DNA of 64,000 bases, taken from NCBI RefSeq assembly GCF_004363175.1, contig NZ_SNYR01000002.1, positions 1-64,000 on the forward strand. The letters run 5' to 3'. Positions 35,566 through 42,985 of this stretch are shown here, piece by piece (position 1 is the stretch's first letter; the number at the start of each line of letters is the position of its first letter). The translations under genes were made by a program, and so were the position numbers. Origin of the DNA: Maritalea mobilis. GTDB lineage: Bacteria; Pseudomonadota; Alphaproteobacteria; Rhizobiales; Devosiaceae. The notes beneath the pieces are model-generated. The model did not search any database and was not told where the DNA came from. It saw nothing but the letters and a program-made list of their open reading frames with translations.

Positions 35566-35663
35566 GATCGATCCTTTGGTGTAAAAATATACGTGGCTAA
35601 GAGGGCGCATCCGACACCAGCGCCAACAAACAAAAAGCTTTCAGTTGCTATTCCAGCAATCAT
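35562..35663 (-). CDS. Predicted 33-residue single-pass membrane peptide
   Basis: The frame starts MIAGIATESFLFVG, has a hydrophobic helix through GCALLATYIF and ends in PKDRS; its stop overlaps the next start (ATGA). The ribosome-binding site is weak. The coupling and clear membrane helix support it. Confidence 0.4.
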   Translation of the reverse strand: MIAGIATESFLFVGAGVGCALLATYIFTPKDRS

Positions 35664-35710
35664 TAGAAACCAACACGCCTAAACGCTAATGCAACCGATA
35701 ATGAAAGCCA

Positions 35711-35929
35711 TCACGCTTCACCCCGCTTATCCATTTCCTCTAAGGCCGCGAATAAAACATCTTCTAGGTCAAAAACAGTGAGTGGAATGCGGCCAAACTC
35801 ATCGCACATCATGCAACCTTCGGATTTTCCATTGCAGTGAACGCACACTGGCATCGCGGCTTCTGCCATCAACTTGGCTTTCGTCCGTATCGCCTCTATG
35901 GCTATTTGGTATTTGCTTTGGTCGGTCAT
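35711..35929 (-). CDS. Small zinc-binding phage protein
   Basis: The product has 72 residues, with CVHCNGKSEGCMMC, a compact two-CxxC knuckle, flanked by helices. It directly follows the loader-like gene by one base. Function unknown. Confidence 0.65.
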   Translation of the reverse strand: MTDQSKYQIAIEAIRTKAKLMAEAAMPVCVHCNGKSEGCMMCDEFGRIPLTVFDLEDVLFAALEEMDKRGEA

Positions 35930-36700
35930 CTATGCTGCCTCCCCTTTTGGTGCTGTGAGGTGGGAGGGGGCTTTGCAGCCGTGTTCGCCGGGCTTAGGGC
36001 CCCATGATTGCGCCCAAACTCCGGTTTTGTTGAAATACTCAATCCGACCTTGCCAATCGGTTTCGGTGGCTTGGGTTGTTGCTTGTGAGGAGATTTCCTC
36101 CCAGCCGTTGCGGTTAATCCAGCTTGCCATCATGGGCCGGAACTGGTTGTCGGTTTGCACCGCCTTGGCCTTGGCTTTCGGCAATGCATCACGGCAGGCT
36201 TGCTTGTCCGCGTCTTTCAGTTTGGCAAAAGCCTTGAATGCATTTTTCCGATTATCCCCATCGCGCCAACGGTGTGACCAGACGGTATTGAGGAAGTTTG
36301 AGAAAATTGGATCTCCTTCATCCCCATATCGATCGGCTATCGACTTTCGGGGGGATTTAGGGGGGTTATATAATATATTTTTATTTTTCTTTTGGGGGGT
36401 GTGGGGGGAGTTTTCTTTTTCTTTTTGCTCAACCGTCACAACTGGAACGTTCGGAACGTTACCACTATCCATATTTTTCAATGGCTTAGCATTTTCGCAT
36501 TCGTCAGCAGAATGTTTTTCACGTTCTGCACGTTCCGTAACGTCTGGAACGTTACCACTTTTCTTATTATTCAAGCACTTAGCTTTTCTGGCGCGTTGTT
36601 TTGCAAGGCGTTCATTCTCCACGCGCTCGACAACTTCCAGAATTGTTTCAGCGCTCACGCCCGCCGCTCTCATTGCGCTGATCGTCTCAAGTAAATTCAT
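35930..36700 (-). CDS. Replication protein, likely helicase loader (DnaT/P-like role)
   Basis: The product has 256 residues. The N-terminal helical region contains a low-complexity charged linker (about 40-115). The C-terminal domain (about 130-235) resembles phage replication proteins that pair with DnaB (FSNFLNTVWSHRWRDGDNRKNAF, KTGVWAQSWGPKPGEHGC). It overlaps the helicase gene by 4 bases. Loader role is inferred from synteny. Confidence 0.65.
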   Translation of the reverse strand: MNLLETISAMRAAGVSAETILEVVERVENERLAKQRARKAKCLNNKKSGNVPDVTERAEREKHSADECENAKPLKNMDSGNVPNVPVVTVEQKEKENSPHTPQKKNKNILYNPPKSPRKSIADRYGDEGDPIFSNFLNTVWSHRWRDGDNRKNAFKAFAKLKDADKQACRDALPKAKAKAVQTDNQFRPMMASWINRNGWEEISSQATTQATETDWQGRIEYFNKTGVWAQSWGPKPGEHGCKAPSHLTAPKGEAA

Positions 36701-38058
36701 GATGCATCCCTCACGGCGTTGTGTTGAATTGAACAGAACAGTTGAACGTCACCGTTCTCACCGTTCCGGTTTTTGCGAATTAGAAATTCAAGTGAATTGA
36801 GCGCGTCATTTAGGTCTTCTGGCGCTACGTCTTGCTTTTGCTGAAGGTAGTAATATTCGCGGTATAGGAACGCGACCACGTGAGCATCTTGCTCAATCTC
36901 ACCTGACCAGCGTAGATCGCTCATTGTGGGCCGTTTATCGTCACGGCTTTCAACCTGTCTGGAAAGCTGTGAGAGCATCACCACGCAACAATCTAGCTCT
37001 TTGGCTAATGCCCTAGCCGCACCAGAAATTTCGCTTGCTTCTGCCACCTTATTGCCGCGGTAATGGCCTGTTGGCTTTACAAGCCCCAAATGGTCAATGC
37101 AAAGCACTTCCAAATCACGGCCAGCAGCTTCAAACTGCGCCTTAATTTCCCGCGCATGACCGCCAATTTCTGCCATTGATAGGCTTGGGCTAGAATCCCA
37201 AAAGAACGGCATACCCATCACGCTATCACGCGCCGCCAATATCTCATTGGCTTGCCCGTTGCTTAGTTTGCCGTTTAAAATCCGGCTGTAGTTTGGTGCG
37301 ATCGGATTGCTAAAACGGTCATAAAGCGCGTCTGAGGCGATGCGGGCTGCAATCTCTTGCCTTGACATCTCCAAAGAAAAGAACGCCACGCCATGCCCTG
37401 CTAAAGCGGTTCTACGCAATGATGAAAGCACAAAGGCACTCTTGCCCATGCCGGGGCGACCAGCGATCACATAGAAGCTACCGCGTTTATAGCCGTTTAG
37501 CTTTTCGTCTAGGGCGCGAATGCCTGTAGTAGCACCACGCATTTCGTCTTGATGGTCGATCGAATATAGAAGCGCATCAAAGCCCTGCTCTAATGTGCCG
37601 CTTTCTTGTGTGCCTTGTGACGCTGCGATCGAACCAAATTCAGCAACCGCTGTTGTTGCAACGCCGAAAGGATCAACGTTTGGGTCATCTGCAATTTCGA
37701 TCACCTGAAGCGCGTCATCTCTCATTTTGCGTCTGGCCCAAAGGTCGCGCAAAGTATGGATAAGATCAGATAGCGTTGTGGAAGGCATAGATTGCGCCGC
37801 CAAGCTAGCCATAAACTCATTGCGGCTGATACCGCCTAAATCTTCCGGCAACTGGTTGAGAAGCCCGAAGAATGTAAGCTCACGCCCCTCTTGTGTTGTC
37901 GCGACCATAATATCAAAGATGCGGGCGCACAGATCGTCGCTAAACCAATCGGATTTGATCCTTGAAGAAAACACGGGCAACAGCTTTGGAAATTCCAAAA
38001 ACGTACCCAAAATATTGATTTCCAGATCTGTGTTTGTGTGCCTTGGTTCGGGCAGCAT
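36697..38058 (-). CDS. Replicative DNA helicase, DnaB type
   Basis: The product has 453 residues. N-terminal helical domain (1-110), then a RecA-like core: GRPGMGKSAFVL (Walker A, about 200), FFSLEMSRQEIAARIASD, VLCIDHLGLV (Walker B) and VVMLSQLSRQVESRDDKRP. Unwinds DNA for theta-type phage replication. Coupled to both neighbours. Confidence 0.93.
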   Translation of the reverse strand: MLPEPRHTNTDLEINILGTFLEFPKLLPVFSSRIKSDWFSDDLCARIFDIMVATTQEGRELTFFGLLNQLPEDLGGISRNEFMASLAAQSMPSTTLSDLIHTLRDLWARRKMRDDALQVIEIADDPNVDPFGVATTAVAEFGSIAASQGTQESGTLEQGFDALLYSIDHQDEMRGATTGIRALDEKLNGYKRGSFYVIAGRPGMGKSAFVLSSLRRTALAGHGVAFFSLEMSRQEIAARIASDALYDRFSNPIAPNYSRILNGKLSNGQANEILAARDSVMGMPFFWDSSPSLSMAEIGGHAREIKAQFEAAGRDLEVLCIDHLGLVKPTGHYRGNKVAEASEISGAARALAKELDCCVVMLSQLSRQVESRDDKRPTMSDLRWSGEIEQDAHVVAFLYREYYYLQQKQDVAPEDLNDALNSLEFLIRKNRNGENGDVQLFCSIQHNAVRDAS

Positions 38059-38237
38059 TATGCACCCCGCAAAAACAGTTTGTAGAAACGCCCTAGCGCC
38101 CTGCCAGCCTCAAAGTGATCTTTCTTTGAACCGGTCTGTTCTGCCTTTTCGCGCAATGCGGTATATTCAGCGTAAGCTTGTTCGGCCAAAGCCTCATTGC
38201 CGCTATTGTCGACCACTAATTCAAGATGATTGCTCAT
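38058..38237 (-). CDS. 59-residue helical protein between DnaA-like and helicase genes
   Basis: ATG at 38237; stop overlaps the helicase start (TAATG) and the start overlaps the DnaA-like stop. Sequence begins MSNHLELVVDNSGNE and ends FYKLFLRGA, charged helix. Tight coupling on both sides shows it is a real gene. Function unknown. Confidence 0.65.
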   Translation of the reverse strand: MSNHLELVVDNSGNEALAEQAYAEYTALREKAEQTGSKKDHFEAGRALGRFYKLFLRGA

Positions 38238-38683
38238 TGAACATCACCTCGCTTGATGCGGTTCATATGCCGATCAATGCTGTGCCAAATGGTCGAGTGA
38301 TCACGCCCACCCATTGCCCTGCCGATCTGCGCCAATGATAGATTTTCGACCTCATTGTGGATCCGGTAGGCGCACTCATCACGAGCTTGAACATATTTGC
38401 GGTTGCGGCACGTACCCTCAAGAAGTGCAATGGAAACATGATGCTTGCTAGAAACCTGCTTCTTGATCGCTTTGATGCGTTCGGCGCGGGTTGCATTTTC
38501 CCAAGGCACAATGTCAATCGCCTTGTACTGAGAAACCAACTCTTTGATTTCTGGGTCAGTAACTCGAAGCATGGCCTTCATTGGTTTGATGCGGGCAACT
38601 GCTTTTGGAGTTGGATAAAGGCGCTCACGCACTTCAACCCGCTTTGCTCTATAGTCGCGCTCAATCGGTCCTATGGCGTTCAT
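38234..38683 (-). CDS. Phage initiator-like protein with DnaA domain IV
   Basis: The product has 149 residues. The C-terminal 70 residues are a DnaA DNA-binding domain: VSIALLEGTCRNRKYVQAR, LSLAQIGRAMGGRDHSTIWHSI (signature GGRDHS at 125-130). There is no AAA+ domain. Known DnaA domain IV binds DnaA boxes, so it may mark the phage origin or hijack host DnaA. Neighbours are RusA and the helicase. Confidence 0.85.
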   Translation of the reverse strand: MNAIGPIERDYRAKRVEVRERLYPTPKAVARIKPMKAMLRVTDPEIKELVSQYKAIDIVPWENATRAERIKAIKKQVSSKHHVSIALLEGTCRNRKYVQARDECAYRIHNEVENLSLAQIGRAMGGRDHSTIWHSIDRHMNRIKRGDVQ

Positions 38684-39057
38684 TATGCGGCCTCCTTCAC
38701 GGTGATTTCGTCTAGGAAAATCTCAAAGCCGCCACCCTCAACCGTTCCTTTTTCAACGGTTAAGCGTTCGCAAAATTTGTCGTCTTTGATGAAGTCCAGC
38801 GTTTGCAGCAAATCCAAAATCGGCTTTACGCGGTTATCAATGTCGCTGTTTGAACGCATGCTCTTACGGTCCAAAACAATGGCGATTGTGAACGCGCCAG
38901 CAATGAAGGCATTGCGCTTTTGGGCTTTGAGATCATAACCAGCAGCATTGGCCCATGTGGCATAGCGTTTTGTCCGGTGCCGGCCACCTGTCTTGCGGTT
39001 ATTAGCAAAGCAATCATTGACGCTTGGCGGCATGTGTTTGCAGGTCAAGTGGATCAT
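38683..39057 (-). CDS. rusA: RusA-family Holliday junction resolvase
   Basis: The product has 124 residues, close to the usual length. SDIDNRVKPILDLLQ with catalytic Asp pair and FIKDDKFCERLTVEK are the RusA signature. Resolves branched replication/recombination intermediates before packaging. Confidence 0.9.
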   Translation of the reverse strand: MIHLTCKHMPPSVNDCFANNRKTGGRHRTKRYATWANAAGYDLKAQKRNAFIAGAFTIAIVLDRKSMRSNSDIDNRVKPILDLLQTLDFIKDDKFCERLTVEKGTVEGGGFEIFLDEITVKEAA

Positions 39058-39149
39058 GACAGCACCCCAAAGTCAGAAAGGGCGACTAGGACCAACACCG
39101 CGGCCGATAGGATTGATGCGATTATCAAAACACTATTTGGTATTTTCAT
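39054..39149 (-). CDS. Predicted 31-residue single-pass membrane protein
   Basis: Starts MKIPNSVLIIASILS, hydrophobic to about residue 24, ends SDFGVLS. AAAGGA lies upstream and its stop overlaps the RusA start (ATGA). Probably translated; role unknown. Confidence 0.5.
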   Translation of the reverse strand: MKIPNSVLIIASILSAAVLVLVALSDFGVLS

Positions 39150-39217
39150 CGTTCATAATCCTTTCCGCTTGCTTGCGTAATTCAATGGCGCGAAGCATCA
39201 GCGCCGTTGCCCAGCTG

Positions 39218-39589
39218 TTAAGAACCTTGGCCAGCCATTTGTTTTTTGAGGCTCTCAATAATTTGACCTTGGCGCTCAATCTCAGCAGATAGCTTTTCGA
39301 TCTGGCCAAAAATCTCTTTTTCTTCATCGGTAGCCCCTTCCAAAAGTTCCCGAATTGCGGCAACCTCGTAGCCATCAAACTTGGCTGAGGGTTCACCTTT
39401 TAAAATTGATCTGACGCGGCGATCCGAGAAATGAAGACACTCAGATTCATTTCGCTGGAACTTGCTCACGATAGTATTCAGTCGGCGGCGCAGCTTTGGG
39501 CGAACAGACTTGAGGTTGTCCGCTGGCCAAGTGCGCTTCACGTACTTGATGATGTCTGGCTTACTGTCGGCGGCTGAAATGTATGTCAC
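39218..39589 (-). CDS. Helical phage protein with C-terminal coiled coil
   Basis: GTG at 39589, six bases after AGAGGGGGC; 123 residues. Middle segment FSDRRVRSILKGEPSAKFDGYEVAAIREL resembles a small DNA-binding helical unit; C-terminus (KLSAEIERQGQIIESLKKQ) is a coiled coil. Position upstream of rusA suggests a replication or regulatory role. Family unknown. Confidence 0.6.
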   Translation of the reverse strand: MTYISAADSKPDIIKYVKRTWPADNLKSVRPKLRRRLNTIVSKFQRNESECLHFSDRRVRSILKGEPSAKFDGYEVAAIRELLEGATDEEKEIFGQIEKLSAEIERQGQIIESLKKQMAGQGS

Positions 39590-40053
39590 TTTCGGCCCCC
39601 TCTTAAATTTGGCTCTCTGAGACAACTTTTTGGCTCCTGCATCGTGTTTATTGATTGCAGGACGTGGGAACACGAAAGTGCATTGGAGAACGCACAGTGA
39701 CGAATAATTTCAAACCGATGGATGTGGCGCTGCAACGCCTGTTCACAACGATCCGAGAGGAACAAGAAAAAAGGGCGGCGACCTTGGAGGTAGGCCGGGA
39801 GGAGGAAGCCTACGGCCACCGCCCAGTTTGCAGCCGCGTATGTGGAGGGGAAACCACGGCCAACGTTATTGATTTTGCTCAGTGGAAGAAAAAGCGCACG
39901 GCTAGGCTGTGAATATCCGTTATGTGCAGCCCGCCGCGCGAGTTTAACAGGAACGCGAGGTTTCGCGTCTTGCTCTTTCCAAGCAAGCCGTATCGCATGC
40001 CCCCTAAGAGACAATGCCCCTTCTCTATGCGATATGGTTTGCTTGGGGATCAT
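39586..40053 (-). CDS. Uncertain basic protein linking DUF551 and coiled-coil genes
   Basis: The 155-codon frame starts at ATG 40053, overlapping the DUF551 stop (ATGA), with AGGTGG upstream, and ends by overlapping the next GTG start (GTGA). Those couplings favour translation. The sequence is very basic, uses rare AGA/AGG/ATA codons and shares DNA with an opposing plus-strand frame (39697-39912). Only one of the two may be real. Confidence 0.4.
   Translation of the reverse strand: MIPKQTISHREGALSLRGHAIRLAWKEQDAKPRVPVKLARRAAHNGYSQPSRALFLPLSKINNVGRGFPSTYAAANWAVAVGFLLPAYLQGRRPFFLFLSDRCEQALQRHIHRFEIIRHCAFSNALSCSHVLQSINTMQEPKSCLREPNLRGGRK
39697..39912 (+). CDS. Possible small plus-strand protein, opposed to an early gene
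   Basis: GTG at 39697 with GGAG 8 bases upstream; 71 residues. The protein looks natural (MDVALQRLFTTIREEQEKR, ending ANVIDFAQWKKKR), a pattern seen in small proteobacterial and phage proteins. It lies antisense to the leftward early operon. Competes with the minus-strand frame 39586-40053. Confidence 0.4.
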   Translation: MTNNFKPMDVALQRLFTTIREEQEKRAATLEVGREEEAYGHRPVCSRVCGGETTANVIDFAQWKKKRTARL

Positions 40054-40277
40054 TTGGCCACCTTTGGCGCTTCTGGCAAAGGCATCCAGTGGGTAGGCGT
40101 ATATCCGACAGACTCCCAATATTCGAAGTCATGAGACACAACAAATGTACTGGCACCATGTTCATAGTGGCAGATGGCGATGTATGAATGTGTCCGCCCG
40201 CCCGCAGCGATGGAACCGAAGCAGAGAATTTGTGACTCGTCTTTCGGCGCGATTTCAATTGGTTGCCAATCATCCAT
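40050..40277 (-). CDS. DUF551 protein
   Basis: ATG at 40277, overlapping the stop of the upstream microprotein (TAATG); 75 residues. WQPIEIAPKDESQILC and PTHWMPLPEAP are the DUF551 hallmarks, common in phages. Biochemical function unknown. Confidence 0.85.
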   Translation of the reverse strand: MDDWQPIEIAPKDESQILCFGSIAAGGRTHSYIAICHYEHGASTFVVSHDFEYWESVGYTPTHWMPLPEAPKVAK

Positions 40278-40375
40278 TAGACCCACCCCGCGCTTGCATC
40301 GTTAAAGGCAATGCGAAGTGCAATGCATAAAAGCAAAAATGCTATCGGGCCTTTATGGGTAAGGAGGAAGGTCAT
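40277..40375 (-). CDS. 32-residue membrane microprotein
   Basis: Starts MTFLLTHKGPIAFLLLCIALR and ends DASAGWV; one membrane helix. Start overlaps the upstream stop (ATGA), stop overlaps the DUF551 start (TAATG). AAGGAGG lies about 11 bases upstream. Double coupling makes it likely real. Confidence 0.6.
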   Translation of the reverse strand: MTFLLTHKGPIAFLLLCIALRIAFNDASAGWV

Positions 40376-40590
40376 TTGCCCAAACCTCGCTTGATCAAAG
40401 GGTCAATCACATCGTCCCAAATCATGCAAAATGGCAGGATCATGACCATCACCAGCAGCACCAGCCAATTGAGCGGAAACCACATCACTATTTTCTCGTC
40501 GCTGATGCGTTTACCGTTCAGATACATTGGGATGCCGTTTGACTTCATCAAAAGCCAAAGATTGAAGCGATGTTCTTTGAAGTAGTACAC
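40372..40590 (-). CDS. Small membrane protein downstream of Cro
   Basis: GTG at 40590, seven bases after GGAGG; 72 residues with a strong membrane helix (WLVLLVMVMILPFCMIW, about 43-60) and a basic tail. Second gene of the leftward operon. Function unknown. Confidence 0.65.
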   Translation of the reverse strand: MYYFKEHRFNLWLLMKSNGIPMYLNGKRISDEKIVMWFPLNWLVLLVMVMILPFCMIWDDVIDPLIKRGLGK

Positions 40591-40601
40591 GTCACCCCCT
40601 C

Positions 40602-40820
40602 CTATGCTGCGCCCTTGGGCGGCTCGAACAACCATGCGTCCTGCCACTTCCGGCCGAATTTCTCTTTTCCAAGCTCCCGAAGGCTGGGGAGAACTCCCCG
40701 AGGGAACTCACCCCGTTGCTCCCATTCGCAAACAGAAGGCTGCGTGCGCTGCAAAGCGTCTGCAAACTCTTGCTGCGTCATGGCAAATAGGTGCTTTCGT
40801 ATAATCTTTGGCTTGCTCAT
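40602..40820 (-). CDS. Cro/YdaS-like helix-turn-helix repressor
   Basis: The product has 72 residues, with HTH MTQQEFADALQRTQPSVCEWE (about 14-34) and basic recognition surface. First gene of the leftward lytic operon, divergent from CI. The predicted -10 ends only 9 bases before the ATG, so the transcript may be nearly leaderless. Likely the lytic regulator at the shared operators. Confidence 0.85.
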   Translation of the reverse strand: MSKPKIIRKHLFAMTQQEFADALQRTQPSVCEWEQRGEFPRGVLPSLRELGKEKFGRKWQDAWLFEPPKGAA

Positions 40821-40828
40821 ATCCTATA

Positions 40829-40856
40829 TTTATAGGTTTTTCCTATATTATGTCAA
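40829..40856 (-). promoter_or_regulatory. Leftward lytic promoter (cro)
   Basis: -35 TTGACA (40856-40851), 16-base spacer, -10 TATAAA (40834-40829). The operator TATAGG-N5-CCTATA overlaps spacer and -10, so repressor binding should block RNA polymerase. Confidence 0.7.
40831..40847. promoter_or_regulatory. Operator site in cI-cro region
   Basis: Palindrome TATAGG TTTTT CCTATA (17 bp). A half-site TATAGG at 40865-40870 and CCTATA at 40823-40828 flank it. The same palindrome class occurs at 42555-42571, which marks it as the CI/Cro operator. Confidence 0.75.
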
Positions 40857-40915
40857 TCAGAAAATATAGGATTTTTATAAGTGCCCAAATTTTTGACAAA
40901 GTGAGATAAGTGGGC

Positions 40916-41527
40916 ATGTTTAAAGAACCCGATACTTATCAACAGAAGTGGGTGGCCGAAAATTTTGCTCGTGCGAAGCGTGAGCGTGGCCTAACCCAAT
41001 CCAAGCTAGGAGTGGCGCTTGGCATTAGCCAGCCACAGGCACGCGCACTTGTGCTTGGCGACCGCAAATTAAAAGCGGATGAAATTCCTATTTTAGAGCA
41101 ATTGTTTAATGCCGAATATCATCCAAACAGCGACTCAAACTCCAGTCAGTTTGTGCCGCTCGTTTCATGGGTCAGCGCCGGGCAAATGTCCGAGCAAAGC
41201 CCCGTTGTTAATTTTGATGAATACCCACCGATAGAAACTGCTGGCTTACATAAAGGCAACTGGATCGCCTTAAGGGTGACTGGCGACAGCATGAATAAGA
41301 TAAGCCCACCGGACAGCATTATCTTTGTTGATCTGGATGATCGTAATTTGGTGCCGAACGCGCTTTACGTCATTTCAGATGAAGAAGGTCACGCCACCTA
41401 TAAGCGGTATAGGCCAAGCGAATCCCCGCCATTTCAGCCCGCATCTTATCATGAGGTTGGGCCACCATGCATAAAAGGCGCTGCGAAGGTCATAGGCCGC
41501 GTCCGGCGCTCTGTTATTGATTGTTGA
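40916..41527 (+). CDS. CI/LexA-like phage repressor
   Basis: ATG at 40916; 203 residues. N-terminal HTH (about 25-50, LTQSKLGVALGISQPQARAL). Ala88-Gly89 is the expected self-cleavage site (WVSAGQ). Catalytic Ser125 in TGDSMNK and Lys163 in YKRY form the S24 dyad. RecA-stimulated self-cleavage would link induction to DNA damage. Maintains lysogeny by binding the TATAGG-N5-CCTATA operators. Followed in one operon by two unknown genes. A GTG six bases upstream is an alternative start. Confidence 0.93.
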   Translation: MFKEPDTYQQKWVAENFARAKRERGLTQSKLGVALGISQPQARALVLGDRKLKADEIPILEQLFNAEYHPNSDSNSSQFVPLVSWVSAGQMSEQSPVVNFDEYPPIETAGLHKGNWIALRVTGDSMNKISPPDSIIFVDLDDRNLVPNALYVISDEEGHATYKRYRPSESPPFQPASYHEVGPPCIKGAAKVIGRVRRSVIDC

Positions 41528-41534
41528 GAGATAT

Positions 41535-42038
41535 ATGGCTTTTGAATTTACCCTGGAGAAAGGTGACTTTGCCGAAAGCGCATCTTCGAATGAAGACAAT
41601 GTGATCATCCTAAAAATTGGTCACGATATCGCCAGAAATGTAGAATATTCTTTGAATTGCTCATTGAGTATCGCAATCGGCGAAAACCAATCGACCCTTG
41701 AGTTCGTATTCATGATTATTGAAACGAAGCCAGATGGTACCTATGTAAGTCACATGATGAGCGGCCTAGAAACAAAGGGTCTACTAACAGAACCGGAACA
41801 AAGAACAGAAGTTTTGGACGCGGTTCGGTTTTCGCTGCAGATTTTAGCCGAAAATTTACAACCTTCGGTCATAAATATGATGACATGCGAAACCAATTTG
41901 CCCCGCAAAGCGTTAATGAAGTACGACTATGTGTTTGACGTATTGCCGCATCTGGGATATGACGCGCGGCGCGGGAACCAGCAATTAGGCACACATATCT
42001 GGATTGCGAAAAGAATTGATCAACCGGCGAATGTGTGA
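41535..42038 (+). CDS. Unknown protein in the repressor operon
   Basis: ATG at 41535, eight bases after the cI stop; 167 residues, acidic N-terminal half and strands in the middle (LEFVFMIIETKPDG), ending LGTHIWIAKRIDQ. No domain recognised. Expression with cI in the lysogen suggests superinfection exclusion or another lysogeny function; inference from position only. Confidence 0.65.
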   Translation: MAFEFTLEKGDFAESASSNEDNVIILKIGHDIARNVEYSLNCSLSIAIGENQSTLEFVFMIIETKPDGTYVSHMMSGLETKGLLTEPEQRTEVLDAVRFSLQILAENLQPSVINMMTCETNLPRKALMKYDYVFDVLPHLGYDARRGNQQLGTHIWIAKRIDQPANV

Positions 42039-42068
42039 TCTGGTAGTCTTGCTAACAGGAGAACAGCT

Positions 42069-42263
42069 ATGCAAAAACCACCAATTAGTCGTGAGTTGCA
42101 GCTGAAAATGATGGAGAACCCGAAAAAGCGTTATGACGAATTGGTCAAGAAACGCTTTGCGGATGAAGGTTTCAGGGACACCGTAAAAAGCGCCCTTCGG
42201 CGAAACGATAAAAAAGGGTACAAGCAAGATACCTCATATCGTCTAGAAGCCGCAGCTAATTAA
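42069..42263 (+). CDS. Small basic protein ending the repressor operon
   Basis: ATG at 42069 with AGGAGAA; 64 residues, very basic, helical (RELQLKMMENPKKRYDELVKKR). Followed by a terminator at 42299. Might be a partner of the preceding 167-residue protein. Function unknown. Confidence 0.6.
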   Translation: MQKPPISRELQLKMMENPKKRYDELVKKRFADEGFRDTVKSALRRNDKKGYKQDTSYRLEAAAN

Positions 42264-42298
42264 TTATAAGCGCTCACGATACAAATAAATCAAGAATC

Positions 42299-42325
42299 AG
42301 CCCCGCCCCTTTCGGCGGGGTTTTT
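42299..42325 (+). terminator. Terminator of the repressor operon
   Basis: CCCCGCC-N6-GGCGGGG stem followed by TTTTT. It isolates the lysogeny operon from the rightward lytic promoter. Confidence 0.85.
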
Positions 42326-42519
42326 CTTTATAATGCGTTGTAACAAAAAGGGCCGGTGCCGAAACACCAACCCTCGCTCACGATATATATGTCCTGATCT
42401 AAACGCTGAAAACTCGATTGCGGTTACATGGTAGCCTCCCGGGTTGCGAGTGATTTTCCTCTCACATCAAGTCTGTACACCCTCTTTATAGCAGGGCGCA
42501 TTTTCCGTTACAACTAAAT

Positions 42520-42573
42520 TATAAGGTTTTCCTATTTTTTATGTTGACATGCATTATAGGATTATCCTATATT
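42520..42573 (+). promoter_or_regulatory. Rightward lytic promoter with embedded operator
   Basis: -35 TTGACA (42544-42549), 18-base spacer, -10 TATATT (42568-42573). Operator TATAGG ATTAT CCTATA at 42555-42571 fills the spacer. A degenerate copy (TATAAGG TTTT CCTATT) lies at 42520-42536. About 220 bases between the terminator and this promoter hold nothing else I can name. Confidence 0.75.
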
Positions 42574-42595
42574 TATCTCAACAGCGGAGATGGAA

Positions 42596-42985
42596 ATGAC
42601 CAAGCTAGAGCAATACAAAACATTTGTAGCGGTGATGATTGAAGGCGGTGAAGTGCTGGAAACGCACACCTTCGACAAGCTGGCCGATGTGATTGATCAA
42701 GCGTCAGAATATGGCTTGGAATGGGTGATCTTGGGCGTGAATGAAGGTGCAACGCAAGGCGACACCATCACCGTGCAAATCGCTGAGGCAATGGCCGATG
42801 CATACGTGGAAGATCAATACCACGACTTGCAGTCTGATGATTGGTCAGAAAGCGCCTGTGAGTTCATCAGCGCCCACGCTCAAGACTATCTCGATACAGC
42901 AATTGAAGAAGCGCGGATTGAGCATCGCGGCGGTCAGCCAACCTTCCCGCGTAGCTGGCCAGCAGCATACAAAGGAGCAGCGTAA
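42596..42985 (+). CDS. Acidic early protein, first gene of rightward operon
   Basis: ATG at 42596 (GGAG six bases upstream; a closer ATG at 42590 lacks spacing); 129 residues, strongly acidic with ADAYVEDQYHDLQSDDWSES. Could be a DNA-mimic or antirestriction-like protein by charge and position, but no known family is seen. Confidence 0.65.
   Translation: MTKLEQYKTFVAVMIEGGEVLETHTFDKLADVIDQASEYGLEWVILGVNEGATQGDTITVQIAEAMADAYVEDQYHDLQSDDWSESACEFISAHAQDYLDTAIEEARIEHRGGQPTFPRSWPAAYKGAA

Noticed and set aside
39133-39217. Short minus-strand frame ending in MNDENTK
   Set aside because: No ribosome-binding site or coupling; only the last 20 codons could be translated, and they overlap the membrane microprotein.
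40892-40897. TTGACA as -35 of the cI promoter
   Set aside because: It is only about 20 bases from the cI start, leaving no room for a -10 upstream of the gene.
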